Source of the DNA: Tilletiopsis washingtonensis
Lineage: Eukaryota; Basidiomycota; Exobasidiomycetes; Entylomatales
Length of the DNA: 64,000 bases
Assembly (NCBI RefSeq): GCF_003144115.1
Contig: NW_020312012.1
Span: forward strand, 528,286 to 592,285
Direction: 5' to 3'
Shown: piece by piece, positions 51,298 to 61,552 of the stretch
How the letters are laid out: each line of letters opens with the position of its first letter
Numbering within the stretch: position 1 is the first letter of the stretch
The notes under the pieces: generated by a model
Told to the model about the DNA's origin: nothing
The model's input: the letters and a program-made list of their open reading frames with translations, nothing else
The model's database searches: none
Made by a program: the position numbers and the translations under genes

Positions 51298-52434
51298 ATG
51301 CCGGTCACTCTCTCGCAACTCTCGGTGCTGGGCACGCTCAGCTTGCAGAACGGCGCCCTTGCCTTCGTGCTGCATCGGAGCCGGCGTCCCGATGCTTCGG
51401 GCGGCGTGTACAGCACCAGCACCGCAGTCCTGCTCGCGGAGGTCGGCAAGGTCATCATCGCCCTTGTGGCGCTCAAGTTCTTCTCCTCCTCTACGAACAC
51501 CGTCAAGGGCTACCAGGCGCTGCCGCAAGCGCCGCCGAGTCCGCGAGCCGAGAAGTACTTCGAGCACCAGTCCGACTCAGTCGCCGAGGTCGAAGCGCCC
51601 ACAAAGAGTGCAAGCCGGACGCTCGCTCGCATGGCAGTGCCAGCGCTGCTCTACGTGTGCCAGAACCACCTGCAGCTCATCGCCGTCTCCTACCTCGGTG
51701 AGGCGATCCGACCGCTCGACGTCGCTGTGCTATCCGCTGACTCTTCTGCAGACCCCGCCACCTTCCAGATCCTTGCTCAGCTCAAGATCGCCGCAACTGC
51801 CCTCTTTGCGATGCTGCTGCAGGGCCGCAACTTCTCCTGCGCACAGCTCAGCGCCCTCGGGTGCCTCATGCTTGGTGTCTTCGCCGTGCAAGCCAGTGTC
51901 GGTCGCGGTGCCTCCACCGCCTCCGCGGCGGAATGGGCTGCAGTTCTGCGCGGCGTCTCCGCTATCTTCGTGGCGACGCTGCTCTCGGGCTTCGCCGGCG
52001 TGTACCTGGAGGTCACGCTGAAGGACGCATCAAGCGACTTCTGGACGTGCAACCTGCAACTGGCGGCTCTCAGCCTCATTCCGGCTCTCGTGCCGGTCAT
52101 CACGGACGCAGCATCGCAAGACACGTGGGCGCCTCTCGATCACTTTGGCGCATGGGCTTGGGCCGCAGTCACCATGTCGGTCGGCGGAGGTGAGTGCAAG
52201 CGCGACTGCCCTGCGTAGCTTCCATCGGCTGACACACACCCTCCGACAGGCCTCCTCGTGTCCTTTGCCATCAAGAAGGCCGACAGCGTCCTCAAGGGCT
52301 TCGCTACTAGCATCTCGGTCGTGCTCAGCGTCATCCTCAGCGTCGCCTTCCTGGGCTCGCAGATCGATCTTCTGTTCTTCCTGGGCACTGCCTGCGTCTT
52401 GTGCAGCACCATCGCCTACAGCCGGGCGAGCTGA
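51298..52434 (+). CDS. UDP-galactose / nucleotide-sugar transporter (SLC35A type)
   Basis: Golgi or ER transporters of this family exchange UDP-galactose, UDP-GlcNAc or CMP-sialic acid for the nucleoside monophosphate. Exons are 51298-51697, 51752-52189 and 52250-52434, giving 340 aa. Features include the N-terminal helix LSVLGTLSLQNGALAFVLHR, the conserved ALLYVCQNHLQLIAVSYLDP and FQILAQLKIAATALFA blocks, FSGFAG-like LLSGFAGVYLEVTLKD, and GLLVSFAIKKADSVLKGFAT, all strong signatures of the family, with about ten hydrophobic helices. Substrate cannot be fixed from sequence. Intron 1 is 54 nt, in frame and free of stops, so its retention would add 18 residues after the fourth helix. The gene is convergent with the Stealth phosphotransferase gene. 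Confidence 0.9.
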
Positions 52435-53192
52435 TTGAGCGTTCTCCGGATCTCGTCATTCTGTCACCATTGCCCTTGTCGCTCCCTTCGTGTATCTGCT
52501 CCCAGCTGAAAACATGCAATGAAGCCGGTCGAGCGCAGTCAGGCAAGTCGTGATGCATGAGCTGGCAGCCTTCTCACTGAGCCGTGCTCAAGTGCAGTAG
52601 AGCGAGACTCACACAGTGCATCTTTTGCTGCTGTGCTTCTGCCACGCTTCTTGACTCCGGCAGTGCCACCAAGTGGAGTAGCGCGAGAGGATGCATCCTG
52701 CAAGGGCGGCCAAGGCTTGCGCATGATGCATCACTCCCGAGGCTGCGCTTCCGACACGGGACAGCCATCGAGCGCAAGCTGAGTCCTCTCATGCGAATGA
52801 CCCTTCTTTCAGCACGAAGGCTCGACCCATTCCGACGGCTGCCGCGGGCGCTCTGAGCGCCCATGCGAGTCCCGCCGGAAACACACAGGCTCGGCGCAAG
52901 CCACTGCTCGACCAGTGTACAGAGCAGAAATTGCCGATGGAGAGCCAGAAGCGCACAGCAACGACCTTTTCCGGCTGTGACGATCGCCACGAGTTGGGAG
53001 ACAAGTCTTGTGCGAGCGTGTACTTTCCAGGGTACCGAACATCAAGACTGCGCTTCAGCGATATGAGCAACAGAGTTCCAAAGACTAATAGGTCGTGAAA
53101 GTGACATGCGTACAGAGAGAGGCCAAGGCAGGGCAACGGTGAGGTAACAGGGGCAGGGTGTAGAGAAGTAACGGAGCAACGCGTCAAGCTGC
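52435..53192. other. Convergent interval between transporter and Stealth gene
   Basis: This 758-bp stretch lies between two stop codons facing each other. It is clearly less GC-rich than the coding regions (for example CATCAAGACTGCGCTTCAGCGATATGAGC and AAAGACTAATAGG). Small open frames exist but are not supported. It presumably contains both 3' UTRs. It is longer than other convergent spacers here, so a short non-coding transcript is possible but not shown. Confidence 0.5.
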
Positions 53193-55957
53193 TCAAGCAG
53201 AGTCTGTGCGCTCAAACGAGAGTGGCAGCGGCCACATAGAGAGGTAGAAGCGCTTGATGTACGCCATCGTCTCCGACCGGGTGCCGCTGTCGGAGTCTGC
53301 GATCTCACTGGAGGGGATAGCGTCAGCGAGCGGTCTCAGGCTGCTGGACAGTGCAATGCTCACTCATTGATGCAGCTGTGATGCCGAGTGCGGGATGCGT
53401 CAGCGGCAGCGCAATTGACCGGCCAGATAAGTACTCACATCAGGGTGACGGCCGAGGTGCTGAGCTCTTCGACCAGCGCGCCGGCGCTTGTCTGGTCTTG
53501 CACTCGTCCGAAGATGCGCGACATCCCGCCTAGACTTCGTGTAAGCGGCGCGTTCTCGCAAAAGCTACGACCGGTGCGACTCACTGATGCTGTACTGGTA
53601 GCGCAGAAGCAGCCGCATTGCAAAGGTGCGCTGCGAAAGGCCGTGCCAGCCGGTACGGCCCATGACGCTCGCGACACTAAAGTACGTCGCGCGCCAGTCC
53701 GACGTGACTGGCAGGCGAGGTGTGCTTGCCTTCGTGCTGGACTCGCCTTCCGACCGAGAAGGGAATACTTCTCCCTCCTCCGGCAAGAAGGCTTCCAGGC
53801 CCCGCGCGCTCGAGGCCGCCAGGAGGCGGATGATTGCTGGAGGGCATGTGTCAGCGAGCTGAGACGAGGCACATTGCTACGCGTTCCGGCTCACCGCAGT
53901 CGCCGCAGGCTGGCTTCTCAAATGCGAAGAGCTTGAAGACATCCTCTGTGCTCGATCCGGGCCGCACGGCGGCGATGCACTCCTGGCTGAGCTTGCAGGC
54001 AACGCGCCCAGCACCCTTGTTTCGCAGGAAACGCGGCCAGCTCGAAGAGTGCACGCCCTCGTAGCTCCCGCCCACGTAACCGTTTGCACTAGTGTGGCGG
54101 ATGACAGCGGCTTGCGGAGGCGCGAGACCTGCGTGCAGGAAGTTCTCGCCGGAGAAGGGCGCTTGACGCAGGGGGAACTCGATGGGAACCTCGCCGTCGG
54201 CATCCCAGTGCTCCGGGCGGATGCCGAGGTCCTCAGTCATCGACGAGACCTCCTCCTCGTCGAGCACACCGTCCAAGTTGCTGTCAGAGCGAAGAGTGAA
54301 GAAGGACCACAGCATGGCCTCGCGGTGTCGCTCCATGATGGTGTGATAGAGCAGGAACCAGACATTTGTGTCGTGGCCGGTGGCTCGGAAGCGGCGCACC
54401 GACGGCTCGAGCTCCTCGGCAAACATGCCGACCGTCTCAAGGAGCAGCGGCTTCGAGACGACTTTCTGCGTGTGCACCACATACGTGCGATTGCGCGTGC
54501 CGAAGCGGTCCGAGAGCATGGCGCTGGCAAAGTGCAAGCCAGCATTGTAGCCCAGATTGAGTGGCGCCTCACGCCAAGGACCGACAGTCTCGGAGCGACG
54601 AAGAACCAGGTTTGGACCGTGCAGCGGCGAGAAGAAGTCGGACGCCGAAACGTCTGTGCCGAGATATGTGTCGTCGTTCGAGTAGTAGAAGTGCTCGGAG
54701 ATGGAGGGCTGGAAGGCCATCATCATCTCAATGGCGATGCTGTTGAAGGTCGGCAGGTGCGTGTTCTTCCAGGCCACCAGCGCGTCGGCGCCGGAGGAGC
54801 GCGTGACGACCTGTGCCGAGGCAGCCAGCGGCGTGAAGGACTGCCAGTTGTGGTGCACGGCCAGCTTGGTGCCGGGCGCCAGAGAGACTGCCTGGGCTGC
54901 GTCGTCGGTGACCACTCCGGGTGTCGAGATGTTGAGCCACTGAGGCAGCTGGCCGCTGCGCTGTTGGCCGTCCTCGGCAGTGAAGCGGGTGCTGCCTGGA
55001 GTCCACTGGTCGTCGGCAAAGTCGGGCGTCAGGATGTGCATCACGCCGAGGTGCTCGCGCAGATGCGCCTGTGCCGAACGCAGGGAGAAGAGGAGCTCGT
55101 TGTTGTCTTCGAAGCGGCTGGCGGTATTGCCGTATCCCTCGACAAGCACTTCTCCCACCGGCCGCGTCCATGCCTTATGCTCGCTCTCCTCCACCTCGGC
55201 AGGGGCCACACCTCCGACGGCGGTGGGCACGAGCGGCCGCTCAGCAATGATCTCCAGCTCGTCGTCTGTGCCGACGATCACCTCCGTAGTCTCGTCGTTT
55301 GCCTCCGGCAGGCCATCGTCGAGCAGCTGTGGCGCGTCGCGGGTGACCTTTGCTGCCGCCGTCTGCGGTGTGGCTGCATCCGGTAGCGCACGCTTGAGCG
55401 GCGTCGAGCCGTCGGTCCAGTAGAGCGCCCTTGCAGCTTTGTGGCGGGCCTCGCTGAAGGACTCGGGCCATGAGCAACTACACAGCGCGCCGTGCGTCTC
55501 GCACTCACGTTCCATTGGCCCAAGTCCAGACGCCGTCGATTTTGCGGTGCTGAGAAAAGTCGATGCCGGCGCACAGCTCGCCGCGGGCGATCCACATCTC
55601 GAGGCAGGACTTGCCATTCTCGGTGTCGCGGGCCTGGAAGGGCGCGTAGGCGGCGATCGGTGCGATGTACGAGCCTTCGCGCGAGGCACGCAGTGCGGCT
55701 GTGGCAGGGGCCTCCGAAGCTGCGAAGGCGTCGGTCCAGTGCTGTGCATCCAGGTGGGCGTCGCGCAGATTGCTGTCGTACTGCGCCTGGCGCTGCGCTG
55801 CGCTGCGGAATGCATCTGTGCGTTGCGAGGTTGTGTAGAGCATCCACGTCGCCAGCAGGCCGACGACGGCGATCAAGAGGCGCAGCAGCTTGGCGAGACG
55901 CGTGGTCACGCGGACGCGGGGCGCTGCCACGACGGGCCGGCTGCGATACTGGGCCAT
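53193..55957 (-). CDS. Stealth-family phosphotransferase, Xpt1-like (xylosylphosphotransferase)
   Basis: Stealth proteins transfer sugar-1-phosphates onto glycans; Cryptococcus Xpt1 transfers xylose-phosphate onto O-linked mannoses, and animal GNPTAB belongs to the same fold. Minus-strand exons are 55957-55509, 55453-53895, 53836-53585, 53529-53439, 53375-53364 and 53307-53193, giving 825 aa. It is a type II membrane protein (LLRLLIAVVGLLATWMLY near residue 25). Conserved regions are visible: VWTWANGT (CR1), EHFYYSNDDTYLG (CR2, about residues 404-416), and a C-terminal ICINDEI plus FYLSMWPLPLSFE resembling CR4. An EF-hand-like loop (DSNLDGVLDEEE, about 540-551) matches the calcium loop found in GNPTAB. 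Exon 5 is a 12-nt microexon that creates ICIND. The donor sugar is inferred only by homology. Confidence 0.85.
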
Positions 55958-58123
55958 GTTGGGAGTGAGTGATTGAGGTGAGATGGCGGACGTCGAGACA
56001 CAGCGCGCCGCTGGTACTTGAGGCTAGCCAGTACCGCTGCTGTCGCCACTCGGGTGCCTAGTACCTGCCCGGAGGAAAGCTGGTGGCTTTGGTGCGCCTC
56101 GGCGGAGGGGCATGCACCCGCGCTTGCTCTGCTTGTTCGGCCAAGGTCGGCGAGCCCGGCGCGGCCCCGAGCCGGGACATTGTGATGGCGCCGTCATGTC
56201 GGGCGGCTCGGAGGCCTGCGATGCGGACGAGCGTCAGCGCCAGCAGCAACCTCGGGAGCGAGCGGCGGCAACTTGATGCTGCGGCTGGGGCCCGGCGGAT
56301 GCAGCGCTTCCGCATGAGGCGGGCACTTGCACCGCACGGCGCGCGCCGCGTTGCAGCGCTCTGCGCAAGACAGGGTCCGGCGCCGGCCCAAGGCCCGTCT
56401 GCCCGCTCCCGCACCTACGTCGATAGACAAGCTGCTGCACGGCGGCGAGCTTCTGCAGGAGGAGAAGCAAAGTCTCAGAATGCAGGACGCTTACTCCTGC
56501 AGGCGCGCGCAGAACGCCGGGACGACACACATCACGCGACCAGGGCCGGCCTCGAGATGGAGCGGCTCGCGCCAGCATCCGAGCGGCTCTCTCTCGACTC
56601 GGAGGGTGGCGTGCTGCGTCTGCGCTACATTCACGGCCAGCAGCCAGCCACCAGCCGCCACCGCGAGAGGATGCAGCCACAGGTGTAGCTGCGAATGGTA
56701 GGCAGGATGGCAGAGCAGCAGGCGTCTGCGCAGACTGCAGATGGCGTCGAGCCGTGAGCGGTACTCGGTGCGAGTGGCATTCCCGCCTCCGCGACGGATC
56801 CGCCTCAGCCGCTGCGCAGCAGTCCGTAGCAGCAGCACCCACATGGGCAGCCGTTGCGCAGCTGCCGAGCGGGCCGCGTGCAGAGGCGAGTCTGGACGCC
56901 CAGCGGGCTCCGCGAGCAGATGGCAGCGGGGGCGTGAGAAGGCTGATGACGGCGGCGCGCCGTGGGAAGACGCGGAGCTCGGCATCGGCGTCGGGAGCGG
57001 GCGTCGCGCCACCGCATGAAGCGTTGAAGCGACCTCGAGGTGTTCGCCGTCATCCTTTGCCGCCGCAAGGCGCAGCAACCAGCGCTCACGCATCTTCGCC
57101 TTTTGCATGTCAGCAGGATCTCAGGATCTCAGCTGACAGCAAGATGGGGTGCAGCATGCAGACCTTCTGGCGCCGCGATGCGCTCGCATCTCCGCTCGGG
57201 CCCGGATGTCGAGCAGCGAGTTGACCCGCCGCTGCCATCCGCTCTGGCCGCAAGGCGCGGCGCGACGCTCGCAAATTCAGCGCCAAGCGCCGCGCGGCCG
57301 CTCGTCCGCAGTCCTCCGCACGGCAAGGGGCGACGCTGGGTCGAGACCATCGCTGTCCAGCTCAACGATGCCGCTGCATGCTGCGCTGACGCCACTCGCA
57401 AGCCGCACGCCAAGTGGTGCTGTCATCGGCAGCCGCAGCTGGCCGATGTGCCGCATCACGTGCCAGAGCTCGAGCATAGCCTCAGCGAGCGTCGACCTCG
57501 CATCTATCGGAGGTCAGAGCCCGCTGATCCGGCGGCGTTGGGCAGGGAAGTATGGCTCAAAATGTCGCTTGATCATGCTCTTATTGGAAAGGAACGAGAT
57601 GGCCTTGAATGTGAGCCGAGCGGCGCCGGACGATGACGGATGGTCTTCTGGGTGGACGAGCAAATGCATCGCCCAGGTCCCGTGGGCGCTGTTCAAAGCT
57701 TCACTCGCCTGGCCTGCATTACTGTCAGCGCTGAGGTACTCTCTCCAGCATGACTCAGACCATTCTTCGTACGTCCACCAAGAGGCAGAAGAGTGCCTCT
57801 GAGGAAGCGAGAGACAAAGAGCAGCGCGAGAGGAGGCGGAGGTGGCAAGCCGCGGTGCTGCCAGGGTGCGGCGTGTGCTGACTAAGCATCGCGGGGCCTG
57901 CCCAGTTCCGCGGCTCTGCTGCGCTCCGCGGCGCCCCGCGGCACGGCACAGCCTCCTCTTCCGAGGCTCCCATCATCAACCATATCAAGCACCGCCGGCA
58001 GACGCAGCCGCGAGTGCACGCAGCGGCGGGTACAAGAACAGCTGGGCTCGACACTGCAGCTCAGGACAACCCACCTCTCGTTCTTCAACTTGGCCTCGAC
58101 GTAGGACCCTCTGAGCACCAGCC
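55958..58123. other. 2.2-kb divergent gene-poor interval
   Basis: This lies between the start codons of the Stealth gene (minus) and the acyltransferase-like gene (plus), so it contains two promoters. Open frames of up to about 215 codons are present on both strands but overlap each other and lack recognisable sequence. The right end (about 57700-58120) is less GC-rich. No repeat or mobile element was recognised. Confidence 0.5.
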
Positions 58124-59792
58124 ATGACGCCCACCGACTCCGCCGCTGTTCGCCCGCTCGGTACGTAGGGCTCGGACGTCTGCGCCGCACACGCCAGCTG
58201 ACGCTGTCCACGTCTGCGCAGGCTTTCACGAGCGCTTCTGTCTCGCTCGCGACAACGCCGGACTGCCTCCTGTCATCATCACGGCGGCGAAGGTCTCGAG
58301 GAGCTCCTTCGGCGCGCCGCTGGATGTCCACCTGCGCCGTCGCATCGCTGAGCTCCTCGCCGGCGTGCCCCTGCTCAGCGCTTCAGTTGCAGATGCACGT
58401 GCACGCGTGCCGCGCTGGCAGCTCGGACGATGCACAGTCGATGAGGTGCTCGAGGAGCGAGACGGCGGGGCATCGCACTCGGGCACAACGCTCGAGACGC
58501 TGCTCAGTGCCGAGCACGATCGCTGGGATGCCCAGCGCCTCGCCGGCCCGTACTGGCGCGTGACTCTCGTCACTGCACCTGGCTCGGACGATGCATACGT
58601 GGTGCTGGCCGTCAACCACGTCATCTGCGACGGACGAGGCATGGCCAACCTCTTCGAAGTTCTGCTCGCGCCTACACTGCCCGACCTCGGTGCCGTCGCG
58701 CCGCTCGCAGCGCCGTCAGACGAGGTCGAGAGCACCCGTCCAGGGCTGCTGTACCTGCTGCCTGTCGTCTGGAGCGATCTGGTGCTTCCGAAGCTGCTGC
58801 GCATCCTGCCCGGCTTCCTGGCGCGCAAGCTCGACAGCGGCCGCACGTGGCCGTACGACGGCACCCTCCCGGCGCCGCCTCACACGCTGCCGAAGCGCCT
58901 GCGCTACAGCCACATCGATGCAGAGAGCACCTCGGCGCTGCGTACGGTTGCTCGCTCGACCGGGCTGCGCACAGTGCAGCCGATGGTGCATCTCGCCTCG
59001 ACGCTGGCATGCTACGTTGTGGCAGGCCGGCAGGCGCTGCCTCTGGAGAGCACGACACCCATGTCGGTGCGCCGTCCAGAGCGCGACGGGCTCGTGTGCG
59101 GCAACTTCGTCGGTGATGTGAGTCGCCTCTGCCACCCTCGCGACGCAACGAGCTGACCAGCGACCGTGCGCAGTGGTACTGGAGCGGCAAGCTCGACGCG
59201 AGCACCAAGATCTGGGATGTGGGTCGCGACTACGCCGACGGACGTGAGTACCGGCCCGTCGACGCCTGAGTCGCCTGCGCTGATGGCACCGGCCGCAGTT
59301 TCTTCGCCGCGCGCCCGGAAGCTCGGGCTGCAGACCATCGGCATGCTCGCCTACATCCCGGACAAGCCTGCGTACGAGCCGACCGAGGCGGCGCCGACTG
59401 GCTGGGAGGCCTACCTGCTCGACAAGGCGCACAGCGCCACGCCTGCACGTGGCACCGTGTCCATCTCGAACCTCGGACTGCTGCGGCTGCCCGCGGCGGT
59501 TCGCAGCGTGGCGTGGGCGCAGAGCAGCTCGCGCCTCGGAATCGACGCGTGCGGCCTGGCGCCACTCGGCGCAGAGGATGCGAGCAAGCCGGGCGTAGCG
59601 CAGAGGGCGGAGGGAATCGCGCTCTGCACCTCGTGGCGGGAGGGCCTCGTCGACGGCGACGCGTTCGTCGATGCGCTGGAGGCCGCCATCGACCTGATGG
59701 TGTCGGGTGAGCTGGCCTCGCAGCAGCTCGACTTTGCACACGCGGCGCAGCTCATCCGTGCGCACTCTGAGAAGCTCCGCTGCGCCGCATGA
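58124..59792 (+). CDS. Alcohol-acetyltransferase-like (AATase/condensation fold) acyltransferase
   Basis: The protein resembles fungal AATase-family enzymes that transfer acetyl groups from acetyl-CoA to alcohols or amines. Exons are 58124-58160, 58222-59117, 59174-59243 and 59299-59792, giving 498 aa. The family start VRPLGFHERFCLARD is restored across the first junction, after a 37-nt first exon. The catalytic HxxxDG motif is HVICDG (His145, Asp149). Later blocks are MSVRRPERDGLVCGNFVGD and a C-terminal GTVSISNLGLLRLP, in positions typical for the two-domain CoA-dependent acyltransferase fold. No signal peptide is visible. Substrate is unknown; volatile-ester formation, as by yeast Atf1, is one option. 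Intron sites are canonical (GTACGT and GTGAGT donors). Confidence 0.8.
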
Positions 59793-59900
59793 GCAGCCCG
59801 TGCTTCGCCTGCCACCCCTTTACATGTGCGTCTCCCGTCATTCTCGTCGTCACCTATAATCAGGGCCGTCGCCTGTCCGCTCACTGTGTGACATTAGAGG

Positions 59901-61227
59901 CTAGGCATTGGACTTTGCGAGGTAGTGCGTGGTGTCGCAATCGCGGATGCGCGCCGCTGCCTGCTCGGCGGTGAGGTCGCGCTGCGGCTCTCCGAGCATC
60001 TCGAATCTGCACAAGAGCATCAGCCTCAGGTCACCGCGCTCAAGCTCTCCACTCACCCGACGAGGAACTTGCGCACGGTGGCAGAGCGCAGGAGCGGCGG
60101 GTAGAAGTGAATGTGGAAGTGCGCAAAGTCGCCGAGCTCGGCGTCGGCACCCTTGTGCCCTCGCGGTGCGGGGCGCTGGTGGATGCCCATCGAGTATGGG
60201 AACGAGCAGCCGAAGATGTTGTCGAGCCGGCACGCCGTCTCGCCGAGCAGCTCCGCAAGTGCCAACTGCTCCTCGTCCGTCATGTCCTCGAGCGATGAGA
60301 TGTGACGCTTGTAGGGTAGCAGCATCGTCTCGAACGGCCAGAGCGCCCAGTACGGCACGACGGTGACAAAGTGCGCGTTCTGCGCGACAACGCGCGGCGT
60401 GCCGGGCGTGTTGAGCTCGAGGTGGGCGTAGGTGAGCAGCAGCGAGGCGCGGCCCTGCTCGTCGAGCGGTGCGCCGCGCAGCACGTCGGGTGCGGCATTG
60501 CGGGCGTCGAGGGCGTAGGCCTGCATGTTGAGCAGCTCGGTGCGCGGCTCCTCGGGCACGTAGTCGAGCGACCAGATCTGGCCGTGCGGGTGCGGGTTGG
60601 AGCAGCCCATGGCCGAGCCCTTGTTCTCGAAGATCTGCACGTACGAGACGAATGGGTTCTCCTGCGGGATGGAGAGGTAGAGACGGCGCCAGGCATGCAC
60701 GATGGGCAGAATGGAGCTGCGCGCCGAGTAGGGCGCCGTGGTGAGCTGCGCGATGGTGAGGTTGTGCTTGGGATGGAAGCAGAGCACGTAGCAGCGGCCG
60801 CGTGCCGGCGTCGAGCGCAGCAGCGGGTGGCTCGATGCTTCGTCGCCCTCGACGGCCTCGGGCTTCAGCGCCGCATAGTCGTTCTCGAACACCTGGCGCC
60901 GGGGAAGTGAGCAGTGGCCGCGAGCACGGCGACGCCCATGTGTGCTCACAAAGGTGCCGTCGTACTGGTCGTTGCGCCCGCCCGTGGCACGCTCGTTGCC
61001 CGGGCAGAGGTAGCACTTGTCGTCGAACGCGGGCAGCTGCGGGCCGTCGCCCTTCTCCTGCGCGCCCTGCCACGGGCGCTGCGTCCGGTGTGCTGTGGAC
61101 AGGAGCGGGTTAGTGCGGTGCAGGCAGCGGCGTGCCGGCGCGACGCACGCGAGCAGAGCACGTGGCTGTTGGTGAGCGGGTTCCAACGGCGGTGCGGGTG
61201 CGCGCTGGGGTCGAAGGGTGCGGCCAT
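59901..61227 (-). CDS. GAL7: Galactose-1-phosphate uridylyltransferase
   Basis: GAL7 exchanges UDP-glucose and galactose-1-phosphate in the Leloir pathway. Minus-strand exons are 61227-61149, 61092-60950, 60892-60057 and 60006-59901, giving 387 aa. The start of the fold (HPHRRWNPLTNSHVLCSPHR) spans the first intron. The zinc-binding CYLCPGN (about 57-63), the catalytic His region CSNPHPHGQIW (HPH at about 175-177), and FAHFHIHFYPPLLRS near the C-terminus are all intact. The C-terminal helix AARIRDCDTTHYL is typical. An upstream in-frame ATG at 61293 would add 22 residues including a five-histidine run coded by a GTG repeat; MAAPFD at 61227 fits the family better. It is divergent from ASK1 across 325 bp. 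Confidence 0.95.
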
Positions 61228-61552
61228 GGCGACGACGAGGCGGTGGTGGTGGTGGTGGGAGATACACGACAACGTGCGCCCGAACTCGGCCATGAGGGGC
61301 GGCGGGTGGAGGTTCCGCTAGCCTCGGCATTCTCGCCGGCGCCGCGCACCCGAGTCCCGCAGAGTGCACTACAAGAATGGGCATTACACGGCGCCCCAGA
61401 TGCTGTTCAGCTGCTTGTATTGCGCACGACGCGTCGTGTTGCTCTCGCGCCTCCGTCGCGCGCCGACGGCAACACCGCAAGCGCGGCGCACGGCCGAGCG
61501 CGCCGCTCCTTCCCGCCCCACCCATCCCTGCCCCCGCTCCACGTCCGCCAGC
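61228..61552. promoter_or_regulatory. Divergent promoter region of GAL7 and ASK1
   Basis: This 325-bp interval separates the two start codons. Near the GAL7 start it has a (GGT)n run (about 61240-61258). I saw no clear CGG-N11-CCG Gal4-type site. Gal4 control is not expected in basidiomycetes, so regulation of GAL7 here is unknown. The ASK1 side ends in a C-rich leader (CCACCCATCCCTGCCCCCGCTCC). Confidence 0.5.

Noticed and set aside
61228-61293. Upstream GAL7 start with a histidine run
   Set aside because: An in-frame ATG at 61293 adds MAEFGRTLSCIS and five histidines, but family members begin close to the FD..HPHRRWNPLT block, so 61227 is preferred; the upstream start cannot be fully excluded.
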